Below, piece after piece: positions 52,955 through 61,770 of a stretch of 64,000 nt of DNA (its first letter is position 1; every line of letters starts with the position of its first letter). The translations under genes and the position numbers were made by a program. This DNA is from Achromobacter xylosoxidans (lineage in GTDB: Bacteria > Pseudomonadota > Gammaproteobacteria > Burkholderiales > Burkholderiaceae_B). Where the stretch lies: the NCBI RefSeq assembly GCF_002192695.1, contig NZ_MTLG01000125.1:186001-250000 (forward strand), written 5' to 3'. The notes under the pieces were generated by a model that did no database searches, was not told the DNA's origin, and saw only the letters and a list, made by a program, of their open reading frames with translations.

Positions 52955-53596
52955 TCAGGCCTTGTTGTCTTCATCGACGCCCACGATGATGCGGGTGTCG
53001 CTGAGATATTGGTACGGCGGGACTTCGAGGTTGTCGGGAGCGGGCTTGTTCTTGTAGACACGGCCGGCCAGATCGAAGGTGGAGCCGTGGCAAGGACAGA
53101 GGAAACCGCCCTGCCAGTCGGCGCCCAGGCCGCCACCGCCGCCCGTCTCGAAGTGCGAGGTGGGCGAGCAGCCAAGGTGGGTACAGATGCCGACGCAGAC
53201 GAAGAGTTCGGGCTTGCGTGAACGGCCTTCGTTTTCGGCGTATTTGGGAGTGAAGCCGGGACGCTTGGAATCAGGATCGGCCAGCAAGGCGTCCTGGGTC
53301 TTGAGACCGGCAAGCTGTTCAGGAGACCGGTGGATGATCCAGACCGGCTTTCCGCGCCATTCAACCGTCTTCATGGTGCCGACGGGAATGTCGCCGACGT
53401 CCACTTCAACGGGAGCCCCGGCAGCGCGGGCTTTTTCGGAGGGAGAAAACGTGCTCACAAGCGGCACTGCCGTTGCGACACCTGCTACGCCACCCACAGC
53501 ACAGGCGGTGGTAACCCAGAAACGTCGCGAAGGATCGGGTGGCAGGTTGGGATCAACCGCACCGTCATCATCGTGCACCAGCGTATCCTGACTCAT
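52955..53596 (-). CDS. petA: Rieske iron-sulfur protein (ubiquinol-cytochrome c reductase)
   Basis: 213 residues. An N-terminal twin-arginine-type signal/anchor (SRRFWVTTACAVGGVAGVATAV) explains the need for the TatABC system found 7 kb away. Cluster-binding loops are CTHLGCSP and CPCHGSTF, with two Cys and two His and the disulfide cysteines. It carries electrons from ubiquinol to cytochrome c1. First gene of the pet operon, divergent from mscL. Confidence 0.96.
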   Translation of the reverse strand: MSQDTLVHDDDGAVDPNLPPDPSRRFWVTTACAVGGVAGVATAVPLVSTFSPSEKARAAGAPVEVDVGDIPVGTMKTVEWRGKPVWIIHRSPEQLAGLKTQDALLADPDSKRPGFTPKYAENEGRSRKPELFVCVGICTHLGCSPTSHFETGGGGGLGADWQGGFLCPCHGSTFDLAGRVYKNKPAPDNLEVPPYQYLSDTRIIVGVDEDNKA

Positions 53597-53665
53597 CTTC
53601 CTATCCTTGTTGATGCGCCCGCTCTACGAGTAGCATCACTTCTGCGGCATCGGGTTCGCGGGAAT

Positions 53666-53693
53666 TTGTAACAACATAGCAACCGCGTATTAT
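53666..53693 (+). promoter_or_regulatory. Possible mscL promoter
   Basis: TTGTAA (53666-53671), 16-base spacer, TATTAT (53688-53693). On the opposite strand the same patch reads TATAAT (53694-53689), but without a usable -35 for petA. Low confidence. Confidence 0.35.
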
Positions 53694-53736
53694 AGCGCCA
53701 GCCCACTCACGGGCGTATCACGAAGGGAGTGCTTTT

Positions 53737-54183
53737 ATGAGCAAAGCGACTGGTTTCGTCAAAGAATTCCGAGATTTCGCTGTCAAAGGCAACGCAGTGG
53801 ACCTGGCGGTCGGTGTCATCATCGGCGCGGCGTTCGGCAAGATCGTCGATTCGCTGGTCAGGGACATCGTCATGCCGCTGGTCAACTTCATACTCGGCGG
53901 TTCGGTCGATTTTTCGAACAAGTTCCTGGTCCTGTCGATGCCGGCCGGCTACAACGGACCGATGACTTTCGCGGAACTGACCAAGGCGGGCGCCAACGTA
54001 TTTGCGTGGGGCAACTTCGTCACCATCATCATCAACTTCGTGTTGCTGGCGTTTGTGATCTTCTGGATGGTCAAGGCCATCTACAAGGCCCGCACCAAGG
54101 CCGAGGAAGCGCCGGCACCCGCCGCGACGCCGGAAGACGTGGCGCTGCTGCGCGAAATCCGCGATCTGCTCAAGAAGCCCTGA
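53737..54183 (+). CDS. mscL: Large-conductance mechanosensitive channel
   Basis: 148 residues. It begins with FVKEFRDFAVKGNAVDLAVGVIIGAAFGKIVDSLV, in blocks: the amphipathic N-helix and first membrane helix. The second helix is NFVTIIINFVLLAFVIFWMVKAI, and the C-terminal helical bundle ends LLREIRDLLKKP. It opens under membrane tension during osmotic downshock. A possible promoter TTGTAA-16-TATTAT (53666-53693) precedes it, near the divergent petA promoter. Confidence 0.95.
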   Translation: MSKATGFVKEFRDFAVKGNAVDLAVGVIIGAAFGKIVDSLVRDIVMPLVNFILGGSVDFSNKFLVLSMPAGYNGPMTFAELTKAGANVFAWGNFVTIIINFVLLAFVIFWMVKAIYKARTKAEEAPAPAATPEDVALLREIRDLLKKP

Positions 54184-54303
54184 TCCGACGCTGCCGCAGG
54201 TCCGGGATCCGCGCAAGCGCGGATCCGGGCCGCGGCAGGCGGACGTTCCCGCCGGCGCACGCCGGCTGCGCTGAACGATCCGCTGCTTGTTCTCCCCCTG
54301 GTT

Positions 54304-55065
54304 CTATTCCGCGGCCATTTGCCGCTGCACGCGGCGCGCAAACATGGCGAAGCTTGCACGCACGATGCTGGGCTTCAACAGGAAGTCATGCGACTCGGCG
54401 GCCAGCGCATCATTCACCGGTTTCACTTCGCCATAGGCGGCCGCCGCCTGCAGCTGATTGCGGGCGGCGCGTTCGATCAGCACCGACAGGTACAGCGCTT
54501 CCTCGATGCACGAGCCCGCCGCCAGAAAACCGTGGTTGGCCAGCAGGATGCTGCGCTTGCCGCCCAGCGCCGCCGAGATGATCTCGCCTTCCTGGTCGGC
54601 GATGGGCAGGCCGGGCCATTCCTTCAGATGGGCGCAGTCGTTGTGGAACGGCGTCGCGTCCATGTGCGCGACGACTAGCGGCTGCCCCGTCATGGACAGC
54701 GTCGAAACATGGGGCGGGTGCGTGTGGATGATGCACTGCACGTCGGGGCGTTGGCGATAGACCCAGAAATGGAAGCGCACGGCCGGGTTGGGCGTGCCCG
54801 GGCCGTCGAGCACCTCCATGTCTTCGTTGATGCGGATGACCGAGGCCGGAACGATCTCGTCGAATGCCTGGGCCAAGGGTGTCGTCAGGAATGTGCCATC
54901 GGCCTGGCGCACCGTGATCTGGCCCGCCAATGTCTCCGAATGGCCTTCGCTGGCGAGAATGCGGCAGCTCAGCGCCACCTTTTCCTCTACGCTCCAGTTC
55001 CCGAAGTCGAGCTTGTTCGCGGAGCGCGCAAAGAAGGCGTCGGCATGGGCTTGTTTTTCCAGCAT
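54304..55065 (-). CDS. Class II aldolase/adducin-family protein
   Basis: 253 residues from ATG at 55065 (AAGGAG five bases upstream). Metal-binding histidines are in IIHTHPPHVSTLSM and LANHGFLAAGS; HSETLAGQITVR is the N-terminal family block. Relatives are zinc-dependent aldolases, epimerases or decarboxylases acting on sugar phosphates or hydroxy acids. The substrate is not predictable. It is divergent from an AraC-family gene that probably controls it. A longer in-frame extension to 56172 is the shadow of the AraC gene. Confidence 0.87.
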   Translation of the reverse strand: MLEKQAHADAFFARSANKLDFGNWSVEEKVALSCRILASEGHSETLAGQITVRQADGTFLTTPLAQAFDEIVPASVIRINEDMEVLDGPGTPNPAVRFHFWVYRQRPDVQCIIHTHPPHVSTLSMTGQPLVVAHMDATPFHNDCAHLKEWPGLPIADQEGEIISAALGGKRSILLANHGFLAAGSCIEEALYLSVLIERAARNQLQAAAAYGEVKPVNDALAAESHDFLLKPSIVRASFAMFARRVQRQMAAE

Positions 55066-55209
55066 GGGGTCTCCTTGGGATAATGGCTCAATTACACGCC
55101 CGCCTCCGTCGCCCGCGATTGACCGATCACGAACGAGGGTTGACTCAATGCGACAGGAAGACGGGCGCTTTTCGGCCAGTGTTGGCCGGCCCGACAGAGT
55201 GTTCCGAGC

Positions 55210-56238
55210 ATGCCACGCGCCAGCCAGACAGTGAATCCATCCGCCCGGCCCGCCTGTTCCGAGGCGGATCTGAACTTTGCGCCTCAGTTCCGCCCCTTCT
55301 ATGCGCAGGAGATCGCCGGCTACGAGCGCGAGCTGGACAAGCTGGTGCTGCCGGGCGAATTCCGGGCCCTGACGGAGCAGCCCAGGCTGCAGCTGCAGGC
55401 CTGTAGGCTGCGCGCGGGCGGGCTGGTGGTGAGCCTGGAGTCCACGCCGATCAGCGTGCACCACCGCGCGGAGCATGCGGCCGATCTGGAGCATGCGGAG
55501 TTCCTGGCGAGCTTCGTGATCGCGGGGCACGGCGTCATCGTGCAGAACGAGGCCACGCTGCCGCTGGAGCCGGGCGACATCATCTTCCGCACGACCGCGC
55601 TGCCGTCCGAGATCCGCATGTATACCGATTCGCGCATCGTGGTGGTCAAGGGGCCGTTGTCGCGCCTGCTGGGCGCGCACAGCCTGGCGATGTCGCAGTT
55701 CACCGCGCAGCGCGGCGTGGCCGCCCTGCCCATGGTGCAGACCGCCCATCGCTGCCTGCACCATGTGTTCTTCGACAAGTCGGAATCGAATCCCACGTCC
55801 TCGCTTTTTGCCGAGCAGGCGCTGCTGGCGCTGCTGGCCTCGATCTACACCAGCCAGGCGCTGGAGAAGATACCGGGCGACGCGCGCGCGCCCGCCGACA
55901 ACTGGCAGGTGCTGGCGAGCTACATCGATGCCCACATTACCGATCCGGAACTGTCGGTGCAGGCGGTGGCGGACGTGCTGCGCGTCACTACGCGCTGGGT
56001 GCACCGGCTGTTCAAGATGCGCTCGCTGCAATACACCAGCTATGTGCGCGAGCGCCGCCTGCAACTGGCCAGGGAGGCGCTGGAGGACCCGCGGCGCGCG
56101 CACGTAGAGGTCAAGGAGATCGCTGCGTCTTGTGGCTTTCAGCACGCCAGCCATTTCATCCGCCGCTTCCATGAACGCTTCGGCATGTCTCCCGCGCTGT
56201 ACCGCAAGACGGCCAGAAGCGGCAGCGGCGGCGCGTAG
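55210..56238 (+). CDS. AraC-family regulator with AraC-binding-like N-terminal domain
   Basis: 342 residues. The N-terminal domain (about residues 20-200) resembles the FeaR/AraC_binding_2 type, with LEPGDIIFRTTALPSEI. The C-terminal HTH pair is LSVQAVADVLRVTTRWVHRLFK and EIAASCGFQHASHFIRRFHERFG, ending MSPALYRK. Divergent from the class II aldolase gene, and followed convergently by the MFS gene. Likely activator of one or both; inducer unknown. Confidence 0.87.
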   Translation: MPRASQTVNPSARPACSEADLNFAPQFRPFYAQEIAGYERELDKLVLPGEFRALTEQPRLQLQACRLRAGGLVVSLESTPISVHHRAEHAADLEHAEFLASFVIAGHGVIVQNEATLPLEPGDIIFRTTALPSEIRMYTDSRIVVVKGPLSRLLGAHSLAMSQFTAQRGVAALPMVQTAHRCLHHVFFDKSESNPTSSLFAEQALLALLASIYTSQALEKIPGDARAPADNWQVLASYIDAHITDPELSVQAVADVLRVTTRWVHRLFKMRSLQYTSYVRERRLQLAREALEDPRRAHVEVKEIAASCGFQHASHFIRRFHERFGMSPALYRKTARSGSGGA

Positions 56239-56271
56239 TTCCGCGCCGCCTGCTCTTGCTGCTTCTGCGTG

Positions 56272-57603
56272 TCAGCCGCGGCGCAGATCCTGCGGCGTGG
56301 GCTTCATGAGAAACGCCGACGTGCCCGCGACGATGCCGAGGAAGGCCAGATAGACGCCGACGGGAAGAATGCTGTCGAACTTCTGCACCAGCGTGGCCGA
56401 GATCAGCGGCGCGAGCCCGCCGCCTATCGCCGCGGAGAACTGGACGCCGATCGACAGCCCGGAGTAGCGCAGCTCCGCCGGGAACTGCGCGCTGTAGAGG
56501 CTGGATTGGGGCGCGATCATGATGGCGTAGTTGAAGGCCATGGCGACGAAGACGGCCAGGCTGTATGCCATCAGCGAACCGCTGCCCACCGCCATGAAGA
56601 TCGGAATGGCCATGAGCGCCAGGAACATGCCGCCCCAGCCACAGACGCGGCGCGCGCCGATGCGGTCGGCCAGCACGCCGAACAGCGGGATGGTGAACAT
56701 CAGCACGCCGGCGCCGTAGAGCAAGGCATGCAGCGCGTCGGCGCGGCTGAAACCCAGCTTGGACACGGCATAGGACACCGAGAACACCAGGAAGGTGTAG
56801 ATCAAAGTGACCTCGGCGATCTTGCAGCCTATGCACAGCAGCAGCGATTTGCCATGCTTGCGCAGCAGCTCGCCCAGGGGCATCTTGTCTTGCAGGGGCT
56901 GCCTGGCTCGCGCCTTCTCGCGCTTGACCGCTTCGAACTCCGGTGACTCGTCGATGCCGTGGCGGATGAACAGGCCGACCACGATGAGCACGGCGCTTGC
57001 CAGGAACGGCAGGCGCCAGCCCCAGGACAGGAAGTCCTCTTCCGGCAGCCGCGTCACCAGAGCGAAGGAGCCCACCGACAGCAGGATGCCCAGGGGCGCG
57101 CCCACCAGCGGCAAACTGCCGAAGAAGGCCTTCCATTTCGGCGGCGCGTGTTCGACCGCCATCAGCATGGCGCCGCCCATCTCGCCGCCGAACGACAGGC
57201 CCTGGCCGATGCGCAGCGCCACCAGCAGCACGGCTGCCGAGATGCCGATCTGTTCATAGGTCGGCAGCAGCCCGATGAGCACGGTGCATATGCCCATCAG
57301 CAGCAGGCTGAGCGTCAGCATGGACTTGCGGCCGATGCGGTCGCCGAAGTGGCCGAAGAGAATGCCGCCGATGGGCCGCGCCAGCATGCCGCTGGCGAAC
57401 GCGCCGAAGGCCGCCAGCGTGCCGGTCACGGGATCGAACTGCGGGAAGAAGATCTTGTTGAACACCAGCGCCGCGGCGGTGCCGTAGGCAAGGAAGTCGA
57501 AGGCTTCCACTGCGGTGCCGATGACCGTCGCGACGGCGACGCGGAACAGGTTCGGTTTCTTGTGTGATTGGGCAATAGGCTGCGCGGCCTGGATGGCGTC
57601 CAT
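56272..57603 (-). CDS. MFS transporter, metabolite:H+ symporter (MHS) family
   Basis: 443 residues from ATG at 57603 (GAGGG upstream), 12 membrane helices. N-terminal AVATVIGTAVEAFDFLAYGTA and the loop 2-3 motif GHFGDRIGRKSML are diagnostic of the MHS group (ShiA, KgtP, ProP). GQGLSFGGEMGGAMLM is the helix-4/5 block. It imports a carboxylate or similar metabolite with protons. Directly downstream of the GST gene (50-base gap, same strand); together with the nearby aldolase and AraC gene it may serve one catabolic route. Confidence 0.9.
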   Translation of the reverse strand: MDAIQAAQPIAQSHKKPNLFRVAVATVIGTAVEAFDFLAYGTAAALVFNKIFFPQFDPVTGTLAAFGAFASGMLARPIGGILFGHFGDRIGRKSMLTLSLLLMGICTVLIGLLPTYEQIGISAAVLLVALRIGQGLSFGGEMGGAMLMAVEHAPPKWKAFFGSLPLVGAPLGILLSVGSFALVTRLPEEDFLSWGWRLPFLASAVLIVVGLFIRHGIDESPEFEAVKREKARARQPLQDKMPLGELLRKHGKSLLLCIGCKIAEVTLIYTFLVFSVSYAVSKLGFSRADALHALLYGAGVLMFTIPLFGVLADRIGARRVCGWGGMFLALMAIPIFMAVGSGSLMAYSLAVFVAMAFNYAIMIAPQSSLYSAQFPAELRYSGLSIGVQFSAAIGGGLAPLISATLVQKFDSILPVGVYLAFLGIVAGTSAFLMKPTPQDLRRG

Positions 57604-57653
57604 GTCGTTCCCTCTTGTCTTGTAATAGTGGTTTTTGTCGTTGTGCGCGGGGC

Positions 57654-58280
57654 TCAAGGGCCTGGCGGCACATACCCCGGCAACTGCTGTATGCGTTGGC
57701 GCCACGCCGCGATGGCGGGATAGGCGGCGATGTCGATGGCGGCTTCCTCGGCCAGCGCCAGATAGCCGTAGCAGGCAATGTCGGCGACGGTCGGCGCATC
57801 GCCGCCGGCCAGCCAGGCGTGGTCCGCAAGGCGTTTTTCCAGGCGCTGCAGCATGCGGTCGGTGCGGGCCTGCATGCCGGGCGCGTCGAGCAAGGCCTCG
57901 CTCACGCCCAGGTGGTGCGCGGCCTCGGCGTTGCTGACCACGCGCGTCAGGCGCAGCGGCTGCAGGCTGTTGGCGATCTCGTTGGCGGACACCGATATCC
58001 AGGCGTGCATGGCGCCGATGCGAGGCGGCGGCGCCAGCCATTCGGGGGCGTAGTGATGCGCCAGATGCAGCAGGATGGCGTGGCTGTCCCAGATGGCGGT
58101 GCCGCCGTCGGTCAGCGCGGGAATCTGCTGGAAGGCGCTGACGCGCTCGAACTCCGCAGTTTGGTTCTTGCGGGCCAGCACGTCGACGAACCTGCTTTGG
58201 TAGTCGCGGCCGATGAGCGCAAGAAAGAGGCGAACCTTGTAGCAGTTGCCGGAGCGCGGATGGTCGTAGAGGGTCAGCAT
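57654..58280 (-). CDS. Glutathione S-transferase family protein
   Basis: 208 residues. N-terminal thioredoxin-like domain opens LTLYDHPRSGNCYKVRLFLAL, with SGNCYK at the glutathione-activating Ser position; FQQIPALTDGGTAIWDSHAIL gives the cis-Pro and the glutathione gamma-glutamyl-binding Ser. The C-terminal domain is all-helical (GDAPTVADIACYGYLALAEEA). Probably detoxifies or isomerises a metabolite imported by the adjacent MFS transporter (inference). First gene of the pair. Confidence 0.88.
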   Translation of the reverse strand: MLTLYDHPRSGNCYKVRLFLALIGRDYQSRFVDVLARKNQTAEFERVSAFQQIPALTDGGTAIWDSHAILLHLAHHYAPEWLAPPPRIGAMHAWISVSANEIANSLQPLRLTRVVSNAEAAHHLGVSEALLDAPGMQARTDRMLQRLEKRLADHAWLAGGDAPTVADIACYGYLALAEEAAIDIAAYPAIAAWRQRIQQLPGYVPPGP

Positions 58281-58503
58281 TCAATGGCTCCGTGTGTAGG
58301 AGGCCCGGCCGGAAAGGACCGGCAGCGGGCGGCTGCATGGAATGCTAGGGCTGTGGACTGCGCCCGGAATTGACAGGGAGAGAACCGCGATTGACCAGAT
58401 GCGACGCACAGGCGCCGCCTTGATCCCGCCCTCTGGTTTTCCCCTAGCCAAGTCATGCCGATTCGGCGCGGGCTGCGCGGGGCCGCCGTTGGCGCCGCGC
58501 AAT

Positions 58504-58526
58504 GAAAACGCCCCCTTGCGGGGGCG
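58504..58526 (-). terminator. Intrinsic terminator after the Nif3-like gene
   Basis: On the minus strand CGCCCCC (58526-58520), loop GCAA, GGGGGCG (58515-58509), then TTTTC. It lies 24 bases after the stop codon. Confidence 0.8.
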
Positions 58527-58549
58527 GTGTGGCGCAGGGGCGGAGCCGT

Positions 58550-59326
58550 TTATGCCGGGTTGTCGATGTCGACGAATTCGACCTTGATGCCGAAGCGTTC
58601 CGCGACCGCCTGGCCCAGGGCCTGCGCGCCATAGCGTTCGGTGGCGTGGTGGCCGGCCGCGATGAAGCCCACGCCGGTCTCGCGCGCCAGGTGCACCGTG
58701 GATTCAGAGACTTCGCCCGTGATGTAGGCGCTGGCGCCCGCGTCGGCGGCGTCGCCCAGCATGCCTTGCGCGCCGCCCGTGCACCAGGCCACGCGGGCCA
58801 GCGGCATGTCCGGGTCGCCCACCACCAAGGGCTGGCGGCCCAGGCGCTCGGCCACGCGCGCGCCTAGTTGGCCCAGCGTTGCCACGCCTTGCGCGGCGCC
58901 CAGCCAGACCAGGCTATCGGGGCCACAGGTTTGCGGCGCGCCATCGTCGCGCAGCGCGGGCGTCAGGCCCAGCACGCGCGCCAGCTGCGCGTTATTGCCC
59001 AGCGTGGGGTGCGCGTCCAGCGGCAGGTGGTAGGCGTACAGGTTCAGGTCGTTTTTCAGGGCCAGTGCCATGCGCGCACGCCGCGTGCCGATGACGCGGC
59101 GGTCTTCGTTGCGCCAGAGCCAGCCGTGGTGCACCAGCACTGCGTCGGCGCCGCGTTCGACCGCCACGCGCAGCAGGGCTTCGCTGGCCGTGACTCCGGC
59201 GATAATGTGTGCGATTTCGGATCGGCCTTCCACCTGCAGCCCGTTGGGGCAATAGTCCTTGAAGCGCGCCGCTTGCAGGGTGTCGTCCAGCCAGTTGGCC
59301 AGGACGTGGGAGTCCACTTTACTCAT
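58550..59326 (-). CDS. Nif3-like dinuclear metal-center protein
   Basis: 258 residues from ATG at 59326. N-terminal family block LDDTLQAARFKDYCPNGLQVEG, then metal-site residues in GADAVLVHHGWLW and the C-terminal AAGHHATERYGAQAL. The family (E. coli YbgI) forms hexameric rings with two-metal sites. It has been proposed to act as GTP cyclohydrolase I type 2 or as a metal chaperone, without settled function. Divergent from the DegS-type protease with only 19 bases between starts, so their promoters must overlap. Confidence 0.9.
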   Translation of the reverse strand: MSKVDSHVLANWLDDTLQAARFKDYCPNGLQVEGRSEIAHIIAGVTASEALLRVAVERGADAVLVHHGWLWRNEDRRVIGTRRARMALALKNDLNLYAYHLPLDAHPTLGNNAQLARVLGLTPALRDDGAPQTCGPDSLVWLGAAQGVATLGQLGARVAERLGRQPLVVGDPDMPLARVAWCTGGAQGMLGDAADAGASAYITGEVSESTVHLARETGVGFIAAGHHATERYGAQALGQAVAERFGIKVEFVDIDNPA

Positions 59327-59345
59327 AGCTAGTCCTATCAGAATC

Positions 59346-60506
59346 ATGCGCCGATATTGGCTGATCTTTGCTCAGGCCGTCACGGTCTGCCTGGGTATTC
59401 TATTCGTGGTGACGACCTTGCGGCCCGACCTGCTGCGGCTGGCCGGGCCGGCGGCGGGGCCTCAGTCCGCCGCGGCGGCCGCCAGGCCGCCGGCTGCGCG
59501 CGCCCAGGCCACGGCGTCCTATGCCGACGGCGTGGCCCGCGCGGCGCCCTCGGTGGTCAACGTATACACCACCAAGCACGTGAACGTGCCGCTGATTCCG
59601 CTGCCCGACGATCCGGTGCTGCGCCAGTTCTTCGGCCAGGTGCCCGGGGTGACGCGGCGCCAGGCCACGACCAGCCTGGGCTCCGGCGTGATCGTGAACC
59701 AGGACGGCTACGTGTTGACCAACTACCACGTGGTGCAGGCCGCGGACGCGATCGAGGTCGCGCTGGCGGATGGCCGCCGCGACGCGGCAAAGGTGGTGGG
59801 CGCGGATCCGGACACCGACCTGGCCGTGCTGAAGCTGGCTACCCTGCGCGCCTTGCCCGCGGCCACGCTGGCCCCCGACCGGGGCCTGCGCGTGGGCGAC
59901 GTGGTGCTGGCTATCGGCAATCCGTTCGGCGTGGGGCAGACCACCACGCTGGGCATCGTGTCGGCGCTGGGCCGCAACGGACTGGGCCTGAACACCTACG
60001 AGAACTTCATCCAGACCGACGCGGCGATCAATCCCGGCAATTCGGGCGGCGCGCTGGTCGACGCCGCAGGCAATCTGGTGGGCATCAACACCGCGATCTA
60101 CTCCGAATCGGGCGGGTCCATGGGCATAGGTTTCGCCACGCCCATCGAGATCGCGCGCAAGGTCATGGACGAGATCGTCAAGACCGGCGGGGTCAAGCGC
60201 GGTTGGCTGGGCGTGGAGCCGCAGGACGTGACGCCGGAGCTGGCACGCGCATTCGGGCTGGATCGCGACACCACGGGCGTGATCATCGCCGGCGTGATGC
60301 GCGACGGGCCGGCGGCGCGCGGCGGCTTGCGGGTGGGGGACATTGTGCAGTCGGTCAACGGCAAACGCATGATGGATACCGCCAGCCTGTTGTCGGAGAT
60401 CGCGCAACTGCCGCCGGGCCAGAGCGCCAAGCTGGGCATATTGCGCAGCGGCAAGCCGGCCGAGCTGGCCGTGGTGGTGGGTACGCGCCCGGGCAAGCCG
60501 CGCTAG
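59346..60506 (+). CDS. Membrane-anchored serine protease, DegS/DegQ type
   Basis: 386 residues. N-terminal helix (YWLIFAQAVTVCLGILFVVTTL) anchors it to the inner membrane. Trypsin-like domain with triad His in YVLTNYHVVQAAD, Asp in DPDTDLAVLKLA and Ser in NPGNSGGALVDAAG; a single PDZ domain (about residues 285-375) holds RGWLGVEPQDVTP and GGLRVGDIVQSVNGK. The one-PDZ layout is that of DegS, which starts the sigma-E stress cascade, but DegQ-like housekeeping roles are possible. ATG at 59346 chosen by the start of the anchor; the 29-residue in-frame extension overlaps the Nif3-like gene. Confidence 0.9.
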   Translation: MRRYWLIFAQAVTVCLGILFVVTTLRPDLLRLAGPAAGPQSAAAAARPPAARAQATASYADGVARAAPSVVNVYTTKHVNVPLIPLPDDPVLRQFFGQVPGVTRRQATTSLGSGVIVNQDGYVLTNYHVVQAADAIEVALADGRRDAAKVVGADPDTDLAVLKLATLRALPAATLAPDRGLRVGDVVLAIGNPFGVGQTTTLGIVSALGRNGLGLNTYENFIQTDAAINPGNSGGALVDAAGNLVGINTAIYSESGGSMGIGFATPIEIARKVMDEIVKTGGVKRGWLGVEPQDVTPELARAFGLDRDTTGVIIAGVMRDGPAARGGLRVGDIVQSVNGKRMMDTASLLSEIAQLPPGQSAKLGILRSGKPAELAVVVGTRPGKPR

Positions 60507-60532
60507 AGCGTGGCGCTGGCCGCGGGCGGGAG

Positions 60533-60901
60533 TCAGGTCGCGGCGGGGTCTTTGGCCATCAGGCGCACCGCCGACACGATGGCTTTCTTGGTGCTTTCGG
60601 ATTGGGTACGCAGCAGCGCCCATATTTCCGTGCAATAGCCGTCTGGGCCGTCGTCCGGCGGGGACGCGCCGTTGTGCGATGCATCCCCGCCCGGCCCCAC
60701 GCCGTCGGTCAGCCACGGCACGCTGGTGTTTAGCGCGCGCGCCAGCCGCAGCAAGGTGGCGCGAGACGGCGAATAGCAGTCTTCGCGCATGAGGATCCGA
60801 TGGATGCAGGACTGTGGCACGCCGGAAATGCGTGCCAGCTGGTTCTGGCTCTTGATGCCGCGCCATCGCATCAGGGTGTGCAGTCTTTGGGCGAGTGACA
60901 T
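60533..60901 (-). CDS. XRE-family helix-turn-helix protein
   Basis: 122 residues from ATG at 60901. N-terminal HTH: SLAQRLHTLMRWRGIKSQNQLARISGVP and QSCIHRILMRED, followed by SPSRATLLRLARALNTSVPWL, the usual Cro/CI helix order. C-terminal SESTKKAIVSAVRLMAK is a helix possibly for dimerisation. Similar proteins often accompany prophage or stress genes, but none are near. Convergent with the protease gene and downstream of a terminator that closes the tat operon. Confidence 0.83.
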   Translation of the reverse strand: MSLAQRLHTLMRWRGIKSQNQLARISGVPQSCIHRILMREDCYSPSRATLLRLARALNTSVPWLTDGVGPGGDASHNGASPPDDGPDGYCTEIWALLRTQSESTKKAIVSAVRLMAKDPAAT

Positions 60902-60939
60902 AGGGGCAATGTAGAGTTGCCGCGGGCCGCCCACAAGGT

Positions 60940-60969
60940 GAAACGGTCCTGCTTTGTGGGCAGGACCGT
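60940..60969 (-). terminator. Probable terminator after tatC
   Basis: On the minus strand ACGGTCCTGC (60969-60960), a 7-base loop and GCAGGACCGT (60952-60943), followed by TTCACC. Strong stem, short T-run. It lies 10 bases after the tatC stop. Confidence 0.65.
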
Positions 60970-60978
60970 CCGGGGGGA

Positions 60979-61770
60979 TCAGTGGCGCTCTGTCAGCGAG
61001 TCCGAACCGGCCTCGCTCTCTGCTTCTGGTTTGGGCGTGACCAGCCGGGCGCAGATCAGCCCGACCTCATAGAGCAGGCACAAAGGCACCGCCAGCATGA
61101 ACTGGCTGACCACGTCGGGCGGCGTGACCACGGCGGCGATGATGAAGGCGCCCACCACCACGTAGCCGCGGGCGGCCTTCAGCTTGGACAGCTCGACCAC
61201 GCCCATCTTCACCAGCAGCACCACGGCCACGGGTACTTCGAAGGTGATGCCGAAGGCCATGAACATCGTCATGACGAAGCTCAGGTAGGCCTCGATGTCA
61301 GGCGCGGGGGTGATGGACTGCGGCGCGAAGGTGGCAATGAAGTGGAACACCGTGCGGAACACCACGAAATAGCAGAACGCCATGCCCGCGATGAACAGAA
61401 AGGTGCTGGAAACGATGAGCGGCAGCGCCAGGCGCTTCTCGTGCCGGTACAGGCCGGGCGCCACGAAGGCCCAGGCCTGGTACAGCACCACGGGCAGCGC
61501 CACGATGAACGCGGCCATCATCGTGACCTTGACCGGCACCATGAACGGCGTGATGACGCCGGTGGCGATCATGCGCGTGCCCTCCGGCAGCGAAGCCAGC
61601 ATGGGCTGGGCCAGTACGTCATAGATGGCCGACGCGCCCGGGTAAATGAACAGCACGATGAACACGACGACCACGGCGCCAACGGCGCGCAGCAGGCGGG
61701 TGCGCAATTCGACCAGGTGGGAGATGAAAGTCTCCTGCTGGCCCTCTTCTTGGGTGGCGTCCTGGGTCAC
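60979..61770 (-). CDS. tatC: Twin-arginine translocase subunit TatC
   Basis: 263 residues, six helices. FISHLVELRTRLLRAVGAV is the invariant cytoplasmic N-terminus that reads twin-arginine signals, VPLCLLYEVGLICARL closes the last helix, and EVPVAVVLLVKMGVV is a conserved internal block. It forms the receptor complex with TatB and recruits TatA for export of folded proteins such as the Rieske protein encoded in this window. Overlaps tatB by four bases (61767-61770). Last gene of the his-HIT-tat transcript. Confidence 0.95.
   Translation of the reverse strand: MTQDATQEEGQQETFISHLVELRTRLLRAVGAVVVVFIVLFIYPGASAIYDVLAQPMLASLPEGTRMIATGVITPFMVPVKVTMMAAFIVALPVVLYQAWAFVAPGLYRHEKRLALPLIVSSTFLFIAGMAFCYFVVFRTVFHFIATFAPQSITPAPDIEAYLSFVMTMFMAFGITFEVPVAVVLLVKMGVVELSKLKAARGYVVVGAFIIAAVVTPPDVVSQFMLAVPLCLLYEVGLICARLVTPKPEAESEAGSDSLTERH

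Noticed and set aside
54191..54237. Large inverted repeat after mscL as an intrinsic terminator
   Set aside because: GGATCCGCGC/GCGCGGATCC (54205-54226) with outer pairing is a strong stem but has no T-run. It may be a factor-dependent stop or mRNA end, so it is not listed as a terminator.
54304..56172. A 622-codon minus-strand frame that includes the class II aldolase
   Set aside because: Only the last 253 residues are real. The rest overlaps the AraC-family gene on the other strand, and the aldolase has a good ribosome-binding site at 55065.
56272..58338. A 688-codon frame that includes the MFS transporter
   Set aside because: The upstream part is the shadow of the GST gene. The MHS protein starts at 57603 with a proper ribosome-binding site.
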